DNA of 64,000 nt, taken from the NCBI GenBank assembly GCA_028288445.1, contig JAQBNT010000082.1:20180-84179 (forward strand), in the 5' to 3' direction. The notes beneath the pieces are model-generated. The model was not told the DNA's origin, did no database searches, and saw only the letters and a program-made list of their open reading frames with translations. The position numbers and the translations under genes were made by a program. Below, piece by piece: positions 40,818 through 49,511 of the stretch (position 1 is the first letter of the stretch; the number at the start of each line of letters is the position of its first letter). The stretch comes from Hymenobacter sp. Its GTDB lineage: Bacteria > Bacteroidota > Bacteroidia > Cytophagales > Hymenobacteraceae.

Positions 40818-42047
40818 TTAAAATTTCAAGGTATTGTAGTCACAGTGCGTGCTCATGCGCAGGCGCTGGGCTTCGCGCTGGGCCGAGGCCATGTCGGGGT
40901 AATCGGCAGCCGTGAGGCGGAACAGCCGGCTGCCGAAGGGCGGCAGGATGATATGCGAGGCGTGGCCGCTTTTGGCCAAAAGCTTGCGGCCCTGTTCGGC
41001 ACCGGCCAGGCTGCGGTAAGCTCCGGCAATGACGTAGAAACGACCCGTGCGGCTTTTAATTGTCACGGTGCTGGCCGTGGTGGCCGGGGCTTTGGCTCGA
41101 ACAGGGGCTGCTACTGGCGCTAGAGGAGTAGCAGTGGAAACCACGGGCGTATTGCTGGCAACTGCTTTGGGTACGGCTGACGCAGCTTCCGCTACGATTG
41201 GTGCAGCACTGATTACTGCTTTCGGAGTTTCCTTTTTAAGTGGCAGGCTGGCCTTAGCACTGCTGTCGCCTACCATTTCCGGCACGGGCTGCGCAGTGGT
41301 ACTCTCCACCGGCGTCATGCCTTCTGTAGGGCTGGCACTGCTGTTGGCGGTGGTGCTGTAATCTTGCTGGCTTAGCGTGGCCTGCTGGGGCTCCGTGATG
41401 ATTGGGGTGGTAATGGCAGGCTGGCGCTGCGCCCATTCCCACTGCGGCATGGCGGCCTGCCAGCTTACGGGCAGATAGCCGGCCTTCAGCGCAACCTGAT
41501 AGTTGGCCAGCAGCAGCAGACTTGCGGCCACGGCAATGATGCTCGCCGGCAGCAGGCGCGCCAGCGTGGAACGACGGGCACCGCCGCTGCGCAGGATGGG
41601 CTGCGGGCTTTTGACGCGGGCATCAGCGACGCGCACGGGGCGGGCGGCCAGTTCCGGCAGGCCAAAGGCGGCGGCCAGCAAATTATCTGTCCCGGTGTAT
41701 TCAAAAGCGAGGCCTCGGCCGGCAGCCCGGCGGAAAATGCCGATGCCCGGTAGTTCGGTCCGGTTGGTTTCGTTGAGTTCCTGTTGGAGGCCGGCCACGG
41801 CGGTGCGCACGGCTTCGCGGGCCTGCGCAATGGACAGGCCCAGATGCTGGCTCAGGGCGTCAACCAGCAGGCCGTCGTTGCGGGTAAGGGCCTGGTTGAA
41901 GGCCACCAGTTTGGTGGGCGGGCTCAGGGCCTGGCGGCCGGGCTGCGCGCGGGCCGGCGACACATCGGCCACAAGTCCCCCGAAGTCCGGAATAATCACG
42001 CAATCGTGGTCACGGAGCAAGGGGCGAATGTGGTCAGCGAGGTGCAT
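40818..42047 (-). CDS. HU-CCDC81 and SPOR domain protein
   Basis: 409-aa protein. N-terminal ~135 residues match the bacterial HU-CCDC81 tandem domain (DHIRPLLRDHDCVIIPDFGGLVAD; NQALTRNDGLLVDALSQHLGLS). A single transmembrane helix (LLPASIIAVAASLLLLANYQVAL) follows near residue 185. Then an Ala/Thr/Pro/Ser-rich linker and a C-terminal SPOR domain (GRFYVIAGAYRSLAGAEQGRKLLAKSGH) that should bind denuded peptidoglycan. The topology links a cytoplasmic DNA/protein-binding-like domain to the cell wall, hinting at a division or envelope role. Upstream of exbB. Confidence 0.88.
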   Translation of the reverse strand: MHLADHIRPLLRDHDCVIIPDFGGLVADVSPARAQPGRQALSPPTKLVAFNQALTRNDGLLVDALSQHLGLSIAQAREAVRTAVAGLQQELNETNRTELPGIGIFRRAAGRGLAFEYTGTDNLLAAAFGLPELAARPVRVADARVKSPQPILRSGGARRSTLARLLPASIIAVAASLLLLANYQVALKAGYLPVSWQAAMPQWEWAQRQPAITTPIITEPQQATLSQQDYSTTANSSASPTEGMTPVESTTAQPVPEMVGDSSAKASLPLKKETPKAVISAAPIVAEAASAVPKAVASNTPVVSTATPLAPVAAPVRAKAPATTASTVTIKSRTGRFYVIAGAYRSLAGAEQGRKLLAKSGHASHIILPPFGSRLFRLTAADYPDMASAQREAQRLRMSTHCDYNTLKF

Positions 42048-42199
42048 ATGCGGGACTTGGGAATTCTGAGACGTGGCAACCTGACCTTTGCAAGCATTGA
42101 GAAAATTGAATATCCGAAACCAGAGGCATCAACCCGAGGCTGGCCTGCTTCAATTCTTAACATTCAAGTTCCCAAGACCCTAAGACCCCAAGTTCCCTA

Positions 42200-44008
42200 T
42201 CAAAAGGTGTAAGTAGCTCCGCCCAATACGTTAATACCTTTCACGGGATACCCGTAGAAACGCTGGTACTGCCGATTGGCGAGGTTGTTACCCATTGCAA
42301 AGATGGATATTTTTGGCGTAATGCGGTAGTCGGCGCGCAGATTCAGGTCGATAATCGGGTCGGTGGCGCGGTAAAAATCGGCTACCCGGGCGGCCCCGAC
42401 GGCAGTAGCCGGCCGGTAGCTGATGCCGTAGCTGGCCGCGAAGAAGTAGCCTTCCACGCCTACCATCAGCTTGTCGAAAACGTTGTAGGTACCGAACACC
42501 GAGCCCTGAAACTCGGGGCGGTGAAACGGCTCCGGCAGGTTTTTGAGGGCGTACCTGTTGTAGTCAACTCGAGTGCCGAGGCGGAATTTTTCGGCCGCGT
42601 TGTAGAGCAATTCGCCGTGGATATTCAGCACGCCGGTTGCGTTCTGGTCGTACACGAGGTCGAACATGGTGGGGTCAATGGGATTATTGAGGTAGAAAAA
42701 CAGGTTGCGGTCGAGGGCGTAGGTCGCCTTCACGTTGAACTCCAGGCCCCGGGCGGGCGTGGACGTGAAGCCGGCGTATATAGTGGGCCCGCGGTGCGTA
42801 TCGGCCACGTTCAGGCTGCTGTTCAGCCAGGGATTTTCAGTGGTAAGGTCGTAACGGGTTACACGCTGCAAAGCACCACCCAAACCGGCGTAAACCGTGA
42901 ATTTTTCGGGCTCAATGGTGTAGCCCAGGCGCACAGCCGGGTACACGACGCCCTTGCTCACATTGGTGGTGGTATCGGATGAATAGCCCAGCGTAGCCCC
43001 CAGCGAGAAAGCAATATTTTTATTGATAAACTCATAGGCCGGCGTAGCCTGCACAAAGGTGCGGGTGCGATTTATTTCGCCGGGGCCAGGCACTGGTAAA
43101 ATAACGTTTCCGGTTCGCACTGATTTATCCGAGATAAAGGAGGCATCGGCGGCCACCGTGATGCGGCTGGTTTCGCCCAGGGTGTAGCCCACTTTGGCGT
43201 TCAGGCGCACGTCGTTTTCGGAAGCCGAGAAATTATCGGCCCAGTAGCGGTAGCCGATGCCGGCATCGTAAGTCAGTTGCTGCTCGGGGTCGCGGTTGTG
43301 GGCGTAGGCCTTCACGGCGAAGCGGTTGAACGTCTGCTTTATATCGCCGGACTCCGGCGCTACCACCGGGCTGCCGTTGGCGGCTTTCTCATAGCCGTAG
43401 AAGTTGTAGCGCTCCCGGCCAAAATCCAGCGTGGCCCCGAAGGCCCCGGTGCCCCGGTAAAGCTCGCCCATGAGGTGGGCGCTGGTTTCCGACATCCGGG
43501 AATTCTTGCCGTCCACTGGCCCCTGAATGGAGCTTACGTGTTTGATATCCAGCCCGTAGGCGTGGTCGGTATTGCGGGTACTGTGGAAATAGCCGCGCCC
43601 GTAAAAGGTGCCGTAGTTGCCGATGGCCGCCTTCACGAAGTTGCCGGTGAGCGGCGTGGGCTCCTCGGCCCGGATGGTGAGTACCTTCACCGAGGGCGTA
43701 AGCCGGTCGGCGGGCAGGCGGAAATCGGGGAAGGTATAGGCCACCTTGCGCTCAACTTTGGGCGGGGCGGGCAGCTTGATTTTATCGAAGTTGCGGGTGG
43801 CTTCGGGCAGCTGGTTCACCCGCTCTTTCACAATCTCAATCTCGGCCTCCTCAATGTTGCCTTTGTACTTGCCCTTGGTGGGTTGAGCCTGCGCGGTGGC
43901 AACAGGAACCACGCCGCCCACCAGCACGACCGCCAGGGCCAGACTGGTGGCCAGCCCCGCGCCGGGAACGGTAGTAGAACGGCTTTTATTTATCGTCAAA
44001 CGCTTCAT
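42200..44008 (-). CDS. TonB-receptor-like outer-membrane beta-barrel protein without plug
   Basis: 602-aa exported protein. Signal peptide MKRLTINKSRSTT...LALAVVLVGGVV...ATAQAQ. ATG 44008 is preferred to the upstream TTG. After ~80 residues (Lys/Glu-rich, then Pro-rich) it consists of alternating beta strands with many aromatic residues (GYFHSTRNTDHAYGLDIKHVSS, RYNFYGYEK, YDAGIGYRYWADNF) and ends in Phe (GINVLGGATYTF), typical of outer-membrane barrels. No plug domain is seen. It sits between the large TPR gene (29-base gap) and the SPOR gene, and may function with them in the envelope. Confidence 0.8.
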   Translation of the reverse strand: MKRLTINKSRSTTVPGAGLATSLALAVVLVGGVVPVATAQAQPTKGKYKGNIEEAEIEIVKERVNQLPEATRNFDKIKLPAPPKVERKVAYTFPDFRLPADRLTPSVKVLTIRAEEPTPLTGNFVKAAIGNYGTFYGRGYFHSTRNTDHAYGLDIKHVSSIQGPVDGKNSRMSETSAHLMGELYRGTGAFGATLDFGRERYNFYGYEKAANGSPVVAPESGDIKQTFNRFAVKAYAHNRDPEQQLTYDAGIGYRYWADNFSASENDVRLNAKVGYTLGETSRITVAADASFISDKSVRTGNVILPVPGPGEINRTRTFVQATPAYEFINKNIAFSLGATLGYSSDTTTNVSKGVVYPAVRLGYTIEPEKFTVYAGLGGALQRVTRYDLTTENPWLNSSLNVADTHRGPTIYAGFTSTPARGLEFNVKATYALDRNLFFYLNNPIDPTMFDLVYDQNATGVLNIHGELLYNAAEKFRLGTRVDYNRYALKNLPEPFHRPEFQGSVFGTYNVFDKLMVGVEGYFFAASYGISYRPATAVGAARVADFYRATDPIIDLNLRADYRITPKISIFAMGNNLANRQYQRFYGYPVKGINVLGGATYTF

Positions 44009-44043
44009 CAGCAAATGGTTTTCTTTGAAAGAATGCGCCGTTC

Positions 44044-47000
44044 CTAGCGCTGAGTGGTATCGGCCGGGGCCGTGGTGGTGCCGCGCAGGTTGGTGCGGGG
44101 GGCCGGGGCCTTGCCTTTGGTGGGCGCGGTGGTTGGCTTGGCAGGAGTGCCGGCTGGGGCCGCCGGAGCTTTGGTTGGAGTTGGGGCTTTGGCTGGGGCC
44201 TTAGCGGGCGCTTTCACCGGCGCTTTGGTTGGCGGCGCGGTTTCCTCGGGCTGGTCGGCCCCCAGCGTTTTGAGGCGCTGCTTGGCAGTTTCCAGCACTT
44301 CCGGCACCGGAAAGTTATTGTCAATGAGCGAATTCAGCGTACCCCGCGCCTGGAAGTTGTCGCCTTCCGAGGCGTAGATGTCGGCAATTAGCAGGAAGGC
44401 CCGACCCAGCCACAGCGAGTAGCTGCTGAAATCGGAGTTTACTTTCAGCGCTGCGGCTTTGGCTTCCTCGTTCTTTTTCTGCTTGAACAGCGTTTCGGCC
44501 AGATAATACTGAGCTTCGGCACCGTTGATGTCATTAGGCGCGGCCGTGACGGCAGTGGCCAGTTCGGTGGCGGCCTGGTCGTAGCTCTCGGCCCGCAGGC
44601 TGGCTTTGCCTAAATAGAGCAGGGCGGCGTTGGTGGCGTTGGCGGTGGCCCCGGCCTGGGCACGAAGCTCCTCGGCCACGCGGCGGGTGCCGGGGTAGTC
44701 GCCGCTCTCGTACAGGCTGCGCATCTGGCCGAGGGTGGCGTTGGCCACTTCGCGACGGTTGGTGCTGGCTCCGCGCAGGCGCTCGTAGAGCTTGGCGGCT
44801 TCCGTATAGTTCTTGTTCTCGAATTCGAGGTCGGCAAGTCGGCCCACGGCGCGGTTCACGAACTCGCTTTTGCCTTCGGTCACTACGGCGCGCAGGCGGG
44901 TCAGGCCCTGCTGCTTGTCGCCGGTTTTCAGGTACGAGTCAGCCAGGAAGAACCGGGCATCGGCCCCTAGGGCAGACTCCGGGTACTGCTTCAAGTAAGA
45001 CTCCAGGCGCAGAATAGCAGGCTGGTATTTTTCAGCCAGATACAACGACTTCGCCGCTTCAAACTCCACGCTCTCGGTGGCTTTGCTGGTGGGGTTATTG
45101 GCTTTGAAAGAAGCCAGTGCCGCATCAAATTCCTCCGTGCGGCCCAGTGCTGTCAGGCTTTCCTGCAGGTTGTAGAGGGCCTGCGAGGCGGCTTCGCTGC
45201 GCGGGTAGCTGGTGAGTACCTGCTGGAAATCGGCCACGGCCTTGTCCTGCTGCTCCAGGTTGGCATAAGCCACGCCGCGCTTCTGGAGCGCCTGCGGAAT
45301 CAGCGGGCTGGTGGGACGGCCTTCAATCAGGCGCGTGAAGCCGGTGACGGCCGGTTGATATTCGCCAGCCTCAAACGAAAGCTGCGCCTGCTGAAACACG
45401 GCGTCCTCGGCGTAGCGCGAGTTGGGGCTGGCTTTGAGGAGGGCGGCCAGCGTGCTGGTGGCTTCCTCACGGCGGCCCATCAGGCCCAGCGTGCGGCCCT
45501 TCTGGTAGTAGGCGTAGTCCTTGTCGGCCGCGTTGGCCTTGATGACCTTGTCGTACTGGTCGAGGGCCTGCTGGTAGTTTTTCGCTACGTAGTTGATATC
45601 GCCCAGCCGCAAGGTGGCATCGTAGTAGTTCGGGTCCGATGGCTTGGCGTCGGTGTCGTTCAGGAAGGCGGTGAACTGCGGCCGGGCCTTGTCGTACTGC
45701 TTGGTATTGTAATAGGCATAGCCCAGGCCGTAACGGGCCTTCTGCTCAAAATCAGCTTCCTCGGGGCTTACACCGCCCTGCCGGGCCGAGCGGGCCGCCG
45801 CCGCGTATGCCGTAATGGCATCGGGATACTGCTGGCCCACGCTGAAAATCTCGCCCCGCAGCACCTGCGCAGCCGCTCGTAGGCCATCATCGGATGGGAA
45901 TTTCAGTGACTTATCCAGCAGCGGCAGCGCTTGGGCGTAGTTGCCATTGTTGTACAGCAAAGCGGCTTGCGAATACGCCACGCGCTGGTAGGTGGCATCC
46001 AGCTTTTCGCTGCGGTCGTCGATGCCTTCGAGGTAGGTCAAGGCCTGCTGGTAATCAGTCGACGACAGGAAGCTGTTGCTCAGCAAATCGTCGACAATGG
46101 GCTGGTTTTTCGAGCGGGGAAATTTCTTGCGGAAGTCGCGCAGCACGTTGATAACCTCGGGCAGGTTGCCCTGCTCGTACTGCACCTGGCCCAGCTTGAG
46201 GGTGGCGTTTTCGGCAATGGCTTTATCGAAGGTGCTTTGGCGGGCGGCCTCGAAGGCCGTTACGGCCTGGGGCTTCTGGTTGGCCTGCACGTAGCTCAGG
46301 CCGAGGTGGTAGGCGGCGTTCTGACCCAAGGAATCGCGGCGCACGGCCACGTTTTTCAGGTTGGCAATGGCCCCCTTGAAGTCGCCCATTTTGTAGTTGG
46401 CGAAACCAATCTTGTACTGCAGCGCCGGCTCAATCCGGTTCTGGTGCACGGCGGCGTACTTATCGAAGTACTCGGCAGCCTCTTTGTACTGCTGCTTCTG
46501 GTAGTAGGCATCGCCCACCAGCAGCTGGATTTCATCGGAATTCTGGGGCGGTGGGGTGTTTTGCAGCGCCTTGGTGGCGTAGCCAATCAGGCCGTCGTAG
46601 TTGCCTTCCTTATAGTAAATCTGGGTAACGATGGCGGGCACCACTGGCTTGTAGGCATCGTTCTGTTCGGCCACACCGAGGTCGGCGCGGGCGGCGGCGT
46701 AGTCGCCGGCGCGGTAGCCCAGGTAGCCGGCGTAGTACGAGCTGGCGTACTTGTACTGGCTTTGCACCTGCTTGTTGCGGTCAAACAGCAGGCGGGCTTT
46801 TTCGTAGTCCTTCTGCTCGAAGTAGCTGTAGCCAAGCTTGAAATCAGACTCGGCGCGCTGGTCGTTGCTCAGGTTATCGGGCGCTACTTTGGTGAAGTAA
46901 CGAATGGCCGCCTCGTAGTTTTTCTGGTCGAAATAGAACTTGCCCAGCTCAAAATAGGCGGCGGCGGCCTGCGGGTGGGCCGGGTGTTTGGCCGCGAAAT

Positions 47001-47304
47001 CCAGAATGAGGCCCTCGGCATCGGGGTGCGAGAGGTAGAGGCCGCTCACGGCGTAGTAGTACTCGGCGTCGGCGGTGCGGTCGCCGGCGGCGGGGCCGGC
47101 CTGGCTGCTGTGCACCGGCGCAATGGCCAGATACTGCCGAAAGGCCTCCTGCGCCGCGCCGTACTGGCCGCGGTCAAACAACTCCAACCCTTCCTGAAAG
47201 TGCCGCTCATCGGAGGCAAAAACCTGGGTTTGCTGGGCCTGGGCTGCCATGGGGGCGGCGGCGCTCAGCGTGGCGGCCAGCGCCAGCCGGGGAAATAGCT
47301 TCAT
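44044..47304 (-). CDS. Large exported tetratricopeptide-repeat protein
   Basis: 1086-aa protein. ATG 47304 gives the signal peptide MKLFPRLALAATLSAAAPMAAQAQ; the track start is 16 codons upstream. The body is almost entirely TPR/Sel1-like helical pairs (e.g. AYYFELGKFYFDQKNYEAAIRYF; SDFKLGYSYFEQKDYEKARLLF). The C-terminal ~70 residues are low-complexity Lys/Ala/Pro repeats (KAPAKAPAKAPTPTKAP). It is probably periplasmic and scaffolds an outer-membrane complex. Co-oriented with the downstream barrel gene. Confidence 0.88.
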   Translation of the reverse strand: MKLFPRLALAATLSAAAPMAAQAQQTQVFASDERHFQEGLELFDRGQYGAAQEAFRQYLAIAPVHSSQAGPAAGDRTADAEYYYAVSGLYLSHPDAEGLILDFAAKHPAHPQAAAAYFELGKFYFDQKNYEAAIRYFTKVAPDNLSNDQRAESDFKLGYSYFEQKDYEKARLLFDRNKQVQSQYKYASSYYAGYLGYRAGDYAAARADLGVAEQNDAYKPVVPAIVTQIYYKEGNYDGLIGYATKALQNTPPPQNSDEIQLLVGDAYYQKQQYKEAAEYFDKYAAVHQNRIEPALQYKIGFANYKMGDFKGAIANLKNVAVRRDSLGQNAAYHLGLSYVQANQKPQAVTAFEAARQSTFDKAIAENATLKLGQVQYEQGNLPEVINVLRDFRKKFPRSKNQPIVDDLLSNSFLSSTDYQQALTYLEGIDDRSEKLDATYQRVAYSQAALLYNNGNYAQALPLLDKSLKFPSDDGLRAAAQVLRGEIFSVGQQYPDAITAYAAAARSARQGGVSPEEADFEQKARYGLGYAYYNTKQYDKARPQFTAFLNDTDAKPSDPNYYDATLRLGDINYVAKNYQQALDQYDKVIKANAADKDYAYYQKGRTLGLMGRREEATSTLAALLKASPNSRYAEDAVFQQAQLSFEAGEYQPAVTGFTRLIEGRPTSPLIPQALQKRGVAYANLEQQDKAVADFQQVLTSYPRSEAASQALYNLQESLTALGRTEEFDAALASFKANNPTSKATESVEFEAAKSLYLAEKYQPAILRLESYLKQYPESALGADARFFLADSYLKTGDKQQGLTRLRAVVTEGKSEFVNRAVGRLADLEFENKNYTEAAKLYERLRGASTNRREVANATLGQMRSLYESGDYPGTRRVAEELRAQAGATANATNAALLYLGKASLRAESYDQAATELATAVTAAPNDINGAEAQYYLAETLFKQKKNEEAKAAALKVNSDFSSYSLWLGRAFLLIADIYASEGDNFQARGTLNSLIDNNFPVPEVLETAKQRLKTLGADQPEETAPPTKAPVKAPAKAPAKAPTPTKAPAAPAGTPAKPTTAPTKGKAPAPRTNLRGTTTAPADTTQR

Positions 47305-47349
47305 GTAAATACCTGTCGTGGAGGGGCCGCACCGGGCCCGGGAACTCGC

Positions 47350-47357
47350 CAAAAGTA
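47350..47357 (-). promoter_or_regulatory. -7 element of the TPR/barrel/SPOR cluster
   Basis: On the minus strand TACTTTTG, 46 bases before the TPR gene start. No consensus -33 element. Confidence 0.5.
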
Positions 47358-47543
47358 GCGATAAATGCCCGTAGGTTGCCCAGCTAACGCAGAAATGCGG
47401 GTTTCATTGCCTGAACAAGCCCGTGGGCCGGCTCTTCGGGCGCACCAGTTGGAAGGCTGGCCTGGGCTGCTGCTGGTAGCAGACAGGTAACTTTCCAAAG
47501 AAAACCAAGCCCTCGCACCACCCACGCAGCAGCCCTTCCGTCC

Positions 47544-48095
47544 ATGAATCCGCTTTACCTGGTAGCCCTGCTCCCGCCCGAGCCCGTGTTTTCCCAAACC
47601 TGGGAATTGAAGCAGGAGGTGCACCGGCTCACCGGCAGCCGCAATGCCGTGCGCCTGCCGCCGCACATCACCCTCATCCCGCCACTGCGCCAGCCCGCAG
47701 CCTTCGAGGTGGCGGCCACGGCGGCCCTGGCAGCTTTCGCCGCCACCCAGGCCAGCTTTCAGGTGGGCTTGAACGGCTTTGCCTGGTTCGGCAGCCGCAC
47801 CTTGCTTGTGCGCGTGAGCGAGTCGGAGGCGCTCCAAGCTTTCCACGCGGCCCTCATGGACTGGTGCCGCACCCATTTGCCCGAGGTTGCCCCCGAAAAC
47901 CGGCCCTTCACCCCGCACCTCACGCTGGCCACCCGCGACCTGCCACCCGCGCAAGTGCCGGCGCTGCAGAAGCAGTTTGCGGCCCGGTCCTACGCCGGCA
48001 CGTTTGCCGTGCGCAACATCACGCTGTTCCGTCACGATGGGCAGCAGTGGCAGCCCCGGGCCACGTTTGAGCTGTCGCGGGCAGCGGGTGCCTAG
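47544..48095 (+). CDS. 2'-5' RNA ligase / cyclic phosphodiesterase family protein
   Basis: 183-aa two-histidine phosphoesterase with both H-x-T motifs: LPPHITLIPPL (~residues 50-60) and FTPHLTLAT (~130). This is the fold of ThpR and related RNA 2',3'-cyclic phosphodiesterases. The start MNPLYLVALLPPEPVFSQ is the typical N-terminus. A stand-alone gene, divergent from the large TPR gene and convergent with the ATP-grasp gene. Confidence 0.88.
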   Translation: MNPLYLVALLPPEPVFSQTWELKQEVHRLTGSRNAVRLPPHITLIPPLRQPAAFEVAATAALAAFAATQASFQVGLNGFAWFGSRTLLVRVSESEALQAFHAALMDWCRTHLPEVAPENRPFTPHLTLATRDLPPAQVPALQKQFAARSYAGTFAVRNITLFRHDGQQWQPRATFELSRAAGA

Positions 48096-48139
48096 CATAG
48101 GCAGCAGGCAGCCGTGAGCTTACCCAGCCCCGGCCAGCG

Positions 48140-48874
48140 TTAGAAATTGCAGTAGTCCGCGCTGCCCGTCATCTCGGCCCAGCGCGCCGACAAAAACTTG
48201 GCGTACGCCAGCGGCATCAGCCCATACGAGCCCACTGAGTGGCCGTCGTTCACCTCCACCACCACGGTTTTTCCGGCGCTGGTAACGCCGATATCCAGTG
48301 CAAAAGCGGCGGGCGCTTCCGGCAAATATGCCGCCAGTGCCTGCTCCACCACGGCCGGGTCGAAGTGAGCGCGCCAGTCGCCTTTGTAGGGCCGGGCGTC
48401 CAGAATGCGGCCGTAGCGCACGAAGCAGCGCCATTCGGCCACGAATTGCACCGGCTCGGCGCACCACACGGGGGTGTCCTGGTACTGGTCGCCGCAGCCC
48501 ACCAGGTCGCGCACGCCGCGCACCAGCACGCCCGTGAATTTCTTGGCGTCGTGGATGGGCTTCACGAACACCGGCCACTGCCCGGCATCGGCCGCCATGG
48601 CGTTGATGGTGCTCTGCCACAGCCGTCGCCCCAGAAACGGAAGCAGCGAATCGGGATAGCCCAGCTCCGACGGCACGGGCCGGCCCAGCGCCTGCAGGCT
48701 GGCCCGCACGGCCGCAATATGGCCCACCACCACTTCGTCGGGGGCATTGTCGCGCACCGGCTCTTCATCGGTATAGGGCACAATTTCCCAGCCCATTTGC
48801 TGGAAACCGTCCAGAGCCAGGTAATTATTGACGCTTTGGGGAATGCCGTGGTGGAAGTGAATGTGGGCGCGCAC
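48140..48874 (-). CDS. ATP-grasp domain protein
   Basis: 244-aa protein resembling the DUF4343/ATP-grasp family. Motifs include WPVFVKPIHDAKKFTGVLV (nucleotide-binding Lys), AEWRCFVRYGRILDARPY and, near the end, VVVEVNDGHSVGSYG with the metal-binding Glu/Asn. The ligase substrate is unknown. It ends 44 bases from the end of the RNA ligase-like gene and is preceded by a minisatellite. Confidence 0.75.
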   Translation of the reverse strand: MRAHIHFHHGIPQSVNNYLALDGFQQMGWEIVPYTDEEPVRDNAPDEVVVGHIAAVRASLQALGRPVPSELGYPDSLLPFLGRRLWQSTINAMAADAGQWPVFVKPIHDAKKFTGVLVRGVRDLVGCGDQYQDTPVWCAEPVQFVAEWRCFVRYGRILDARPYKGDWRAHFDPAVVEQALAAYLPEAPAAFALDIGVTSAGKTVVVEVNDGHSVGSYGLMPLAYAKFLSARWAEMTGSADYCNF

Positions 48875-48897
48875 GAGGGAATGGGCTGATGAACGGG

Positions 48898-48905
48898 CAA
48901 AGGTA
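48898..48905 (-). promoter_or_regulatory. -7 element of the ATP-grasp gene
   Basis: On the minus strand TACCTTTG, 24 bases before the ATG, at the edge of the minisatellite. Confidence 0.5.
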
Positions 48906-48922
48906 CCAGTACTATCGGCCAG

Positions 48923-49148
48923 CTTGCGGAGCCATCGGATACGCTTTCAGATGCGTTGGATGACTTGCGGAGCCATCGGACGCGCTTTCGGATGCGTTGG
49001 ATGACTTGCGGAGCCATCGGATGGCTTGCGGGGCCATCGGACGCGTTTGCGGAGCCGTTGAATGGCTTGCGGATGCGTTGGAACGGTTTCCGGAACCATC
49101 GGACGCGCTTCCGGATGCGTTGAATGACTTACCGCACGCGTTCAATGG
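48923..49148. repeat. Degenerate minisatellite, 20-21 base unit
   Basis: About eleven tandem units alternate between two related types, GGATGACTTGCGGAGCCATC and GGACGCGCTTTCGGATGCGTT-like, with several point changes. The length is near seven codons, so short ORFs with a seven-residue period appear on both strands, but none has a recognisable start or conserved ends. It occupies most of the 376-base gap between the ATP-grasp gene and a small minus-strand gene. Confidence 0.85.
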
Positions 49149-49183
49149 CCCCTTATCACGGCAGAAGTCCCTGCAGGACCACA

Positions 49184-49221
49184 AAAAACGGTCCCATCGG
49201 CAGTTGCCAATGGGACCGTTT
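49184..49221 (-). terminator. Terminator after the 67-aa protein gene
   Basis: AACGGTCCCAT...ATGGGACCGTT hairpin with extra internal pairs, followed on the minus strand by TTTTTTG. Confidence 0.92.
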
Positions 49222-49250
49222 AACCTGTTTAGTTGGTCGAAACCGGGCGC

Positions 49251-49454
49251 TTACTTGAATTTGGGCACGCCCGGCAGGTTTAGGTTGCCCCCTTTGTAGC
49301 GCTTGTACAAATACGCGGCACCGGCCGCCAGCAGGGCCCCTTTAACTAGCTTGCCCGAAGTAGAGCCGGCGGCGCGGGTGCCGTCTTCGTTGGTGCGGCT
49401 GCCAAACAGACCGGAAAGCAGGCCCCCGAGGGTGCCACTGGGAGAATCGCTCAT
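49251..49454 (-). CDS. Small hypothetical protein with membrane helix
   Basis: 67-aa protein: Gly/Ser-rich start (SPSGTLGGLLSGLFGSRT), one short hydrophobic helix (LVKGALLAAGAAYLYKRY) and a basic tail ending in LNLPGVPKFK. I recognise no family. It has its own terminator, 57 bases downstream of holA on the same strand, so it may be translated from a holA transcript. Confidence 0.6.
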   Translation of the reverse strand: MSDSPSGTLGGLLSGLFGSRTNEDGTRAAGSTSGKLVKGALLAAGAAYLYKRYKGGNLNLPGVPKFK

Positions 49455-49511
49455 GAGTGAAATCAGGTTTAAGGTGAATGTCGGCTTTCTACGCTGAGTC
49501 CGCCCCCGTTG

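Noticed and set aside
45931-47298. 455-aa plus-strand ORF
   Set aside because: Shadow of the large TPR gene; repetitive hydrophobic translation with no domain.
48923-49148. CRISPR array
   Set aside because: Units are contiguous and degenerate with no unique spacers, and no cas genes are present.
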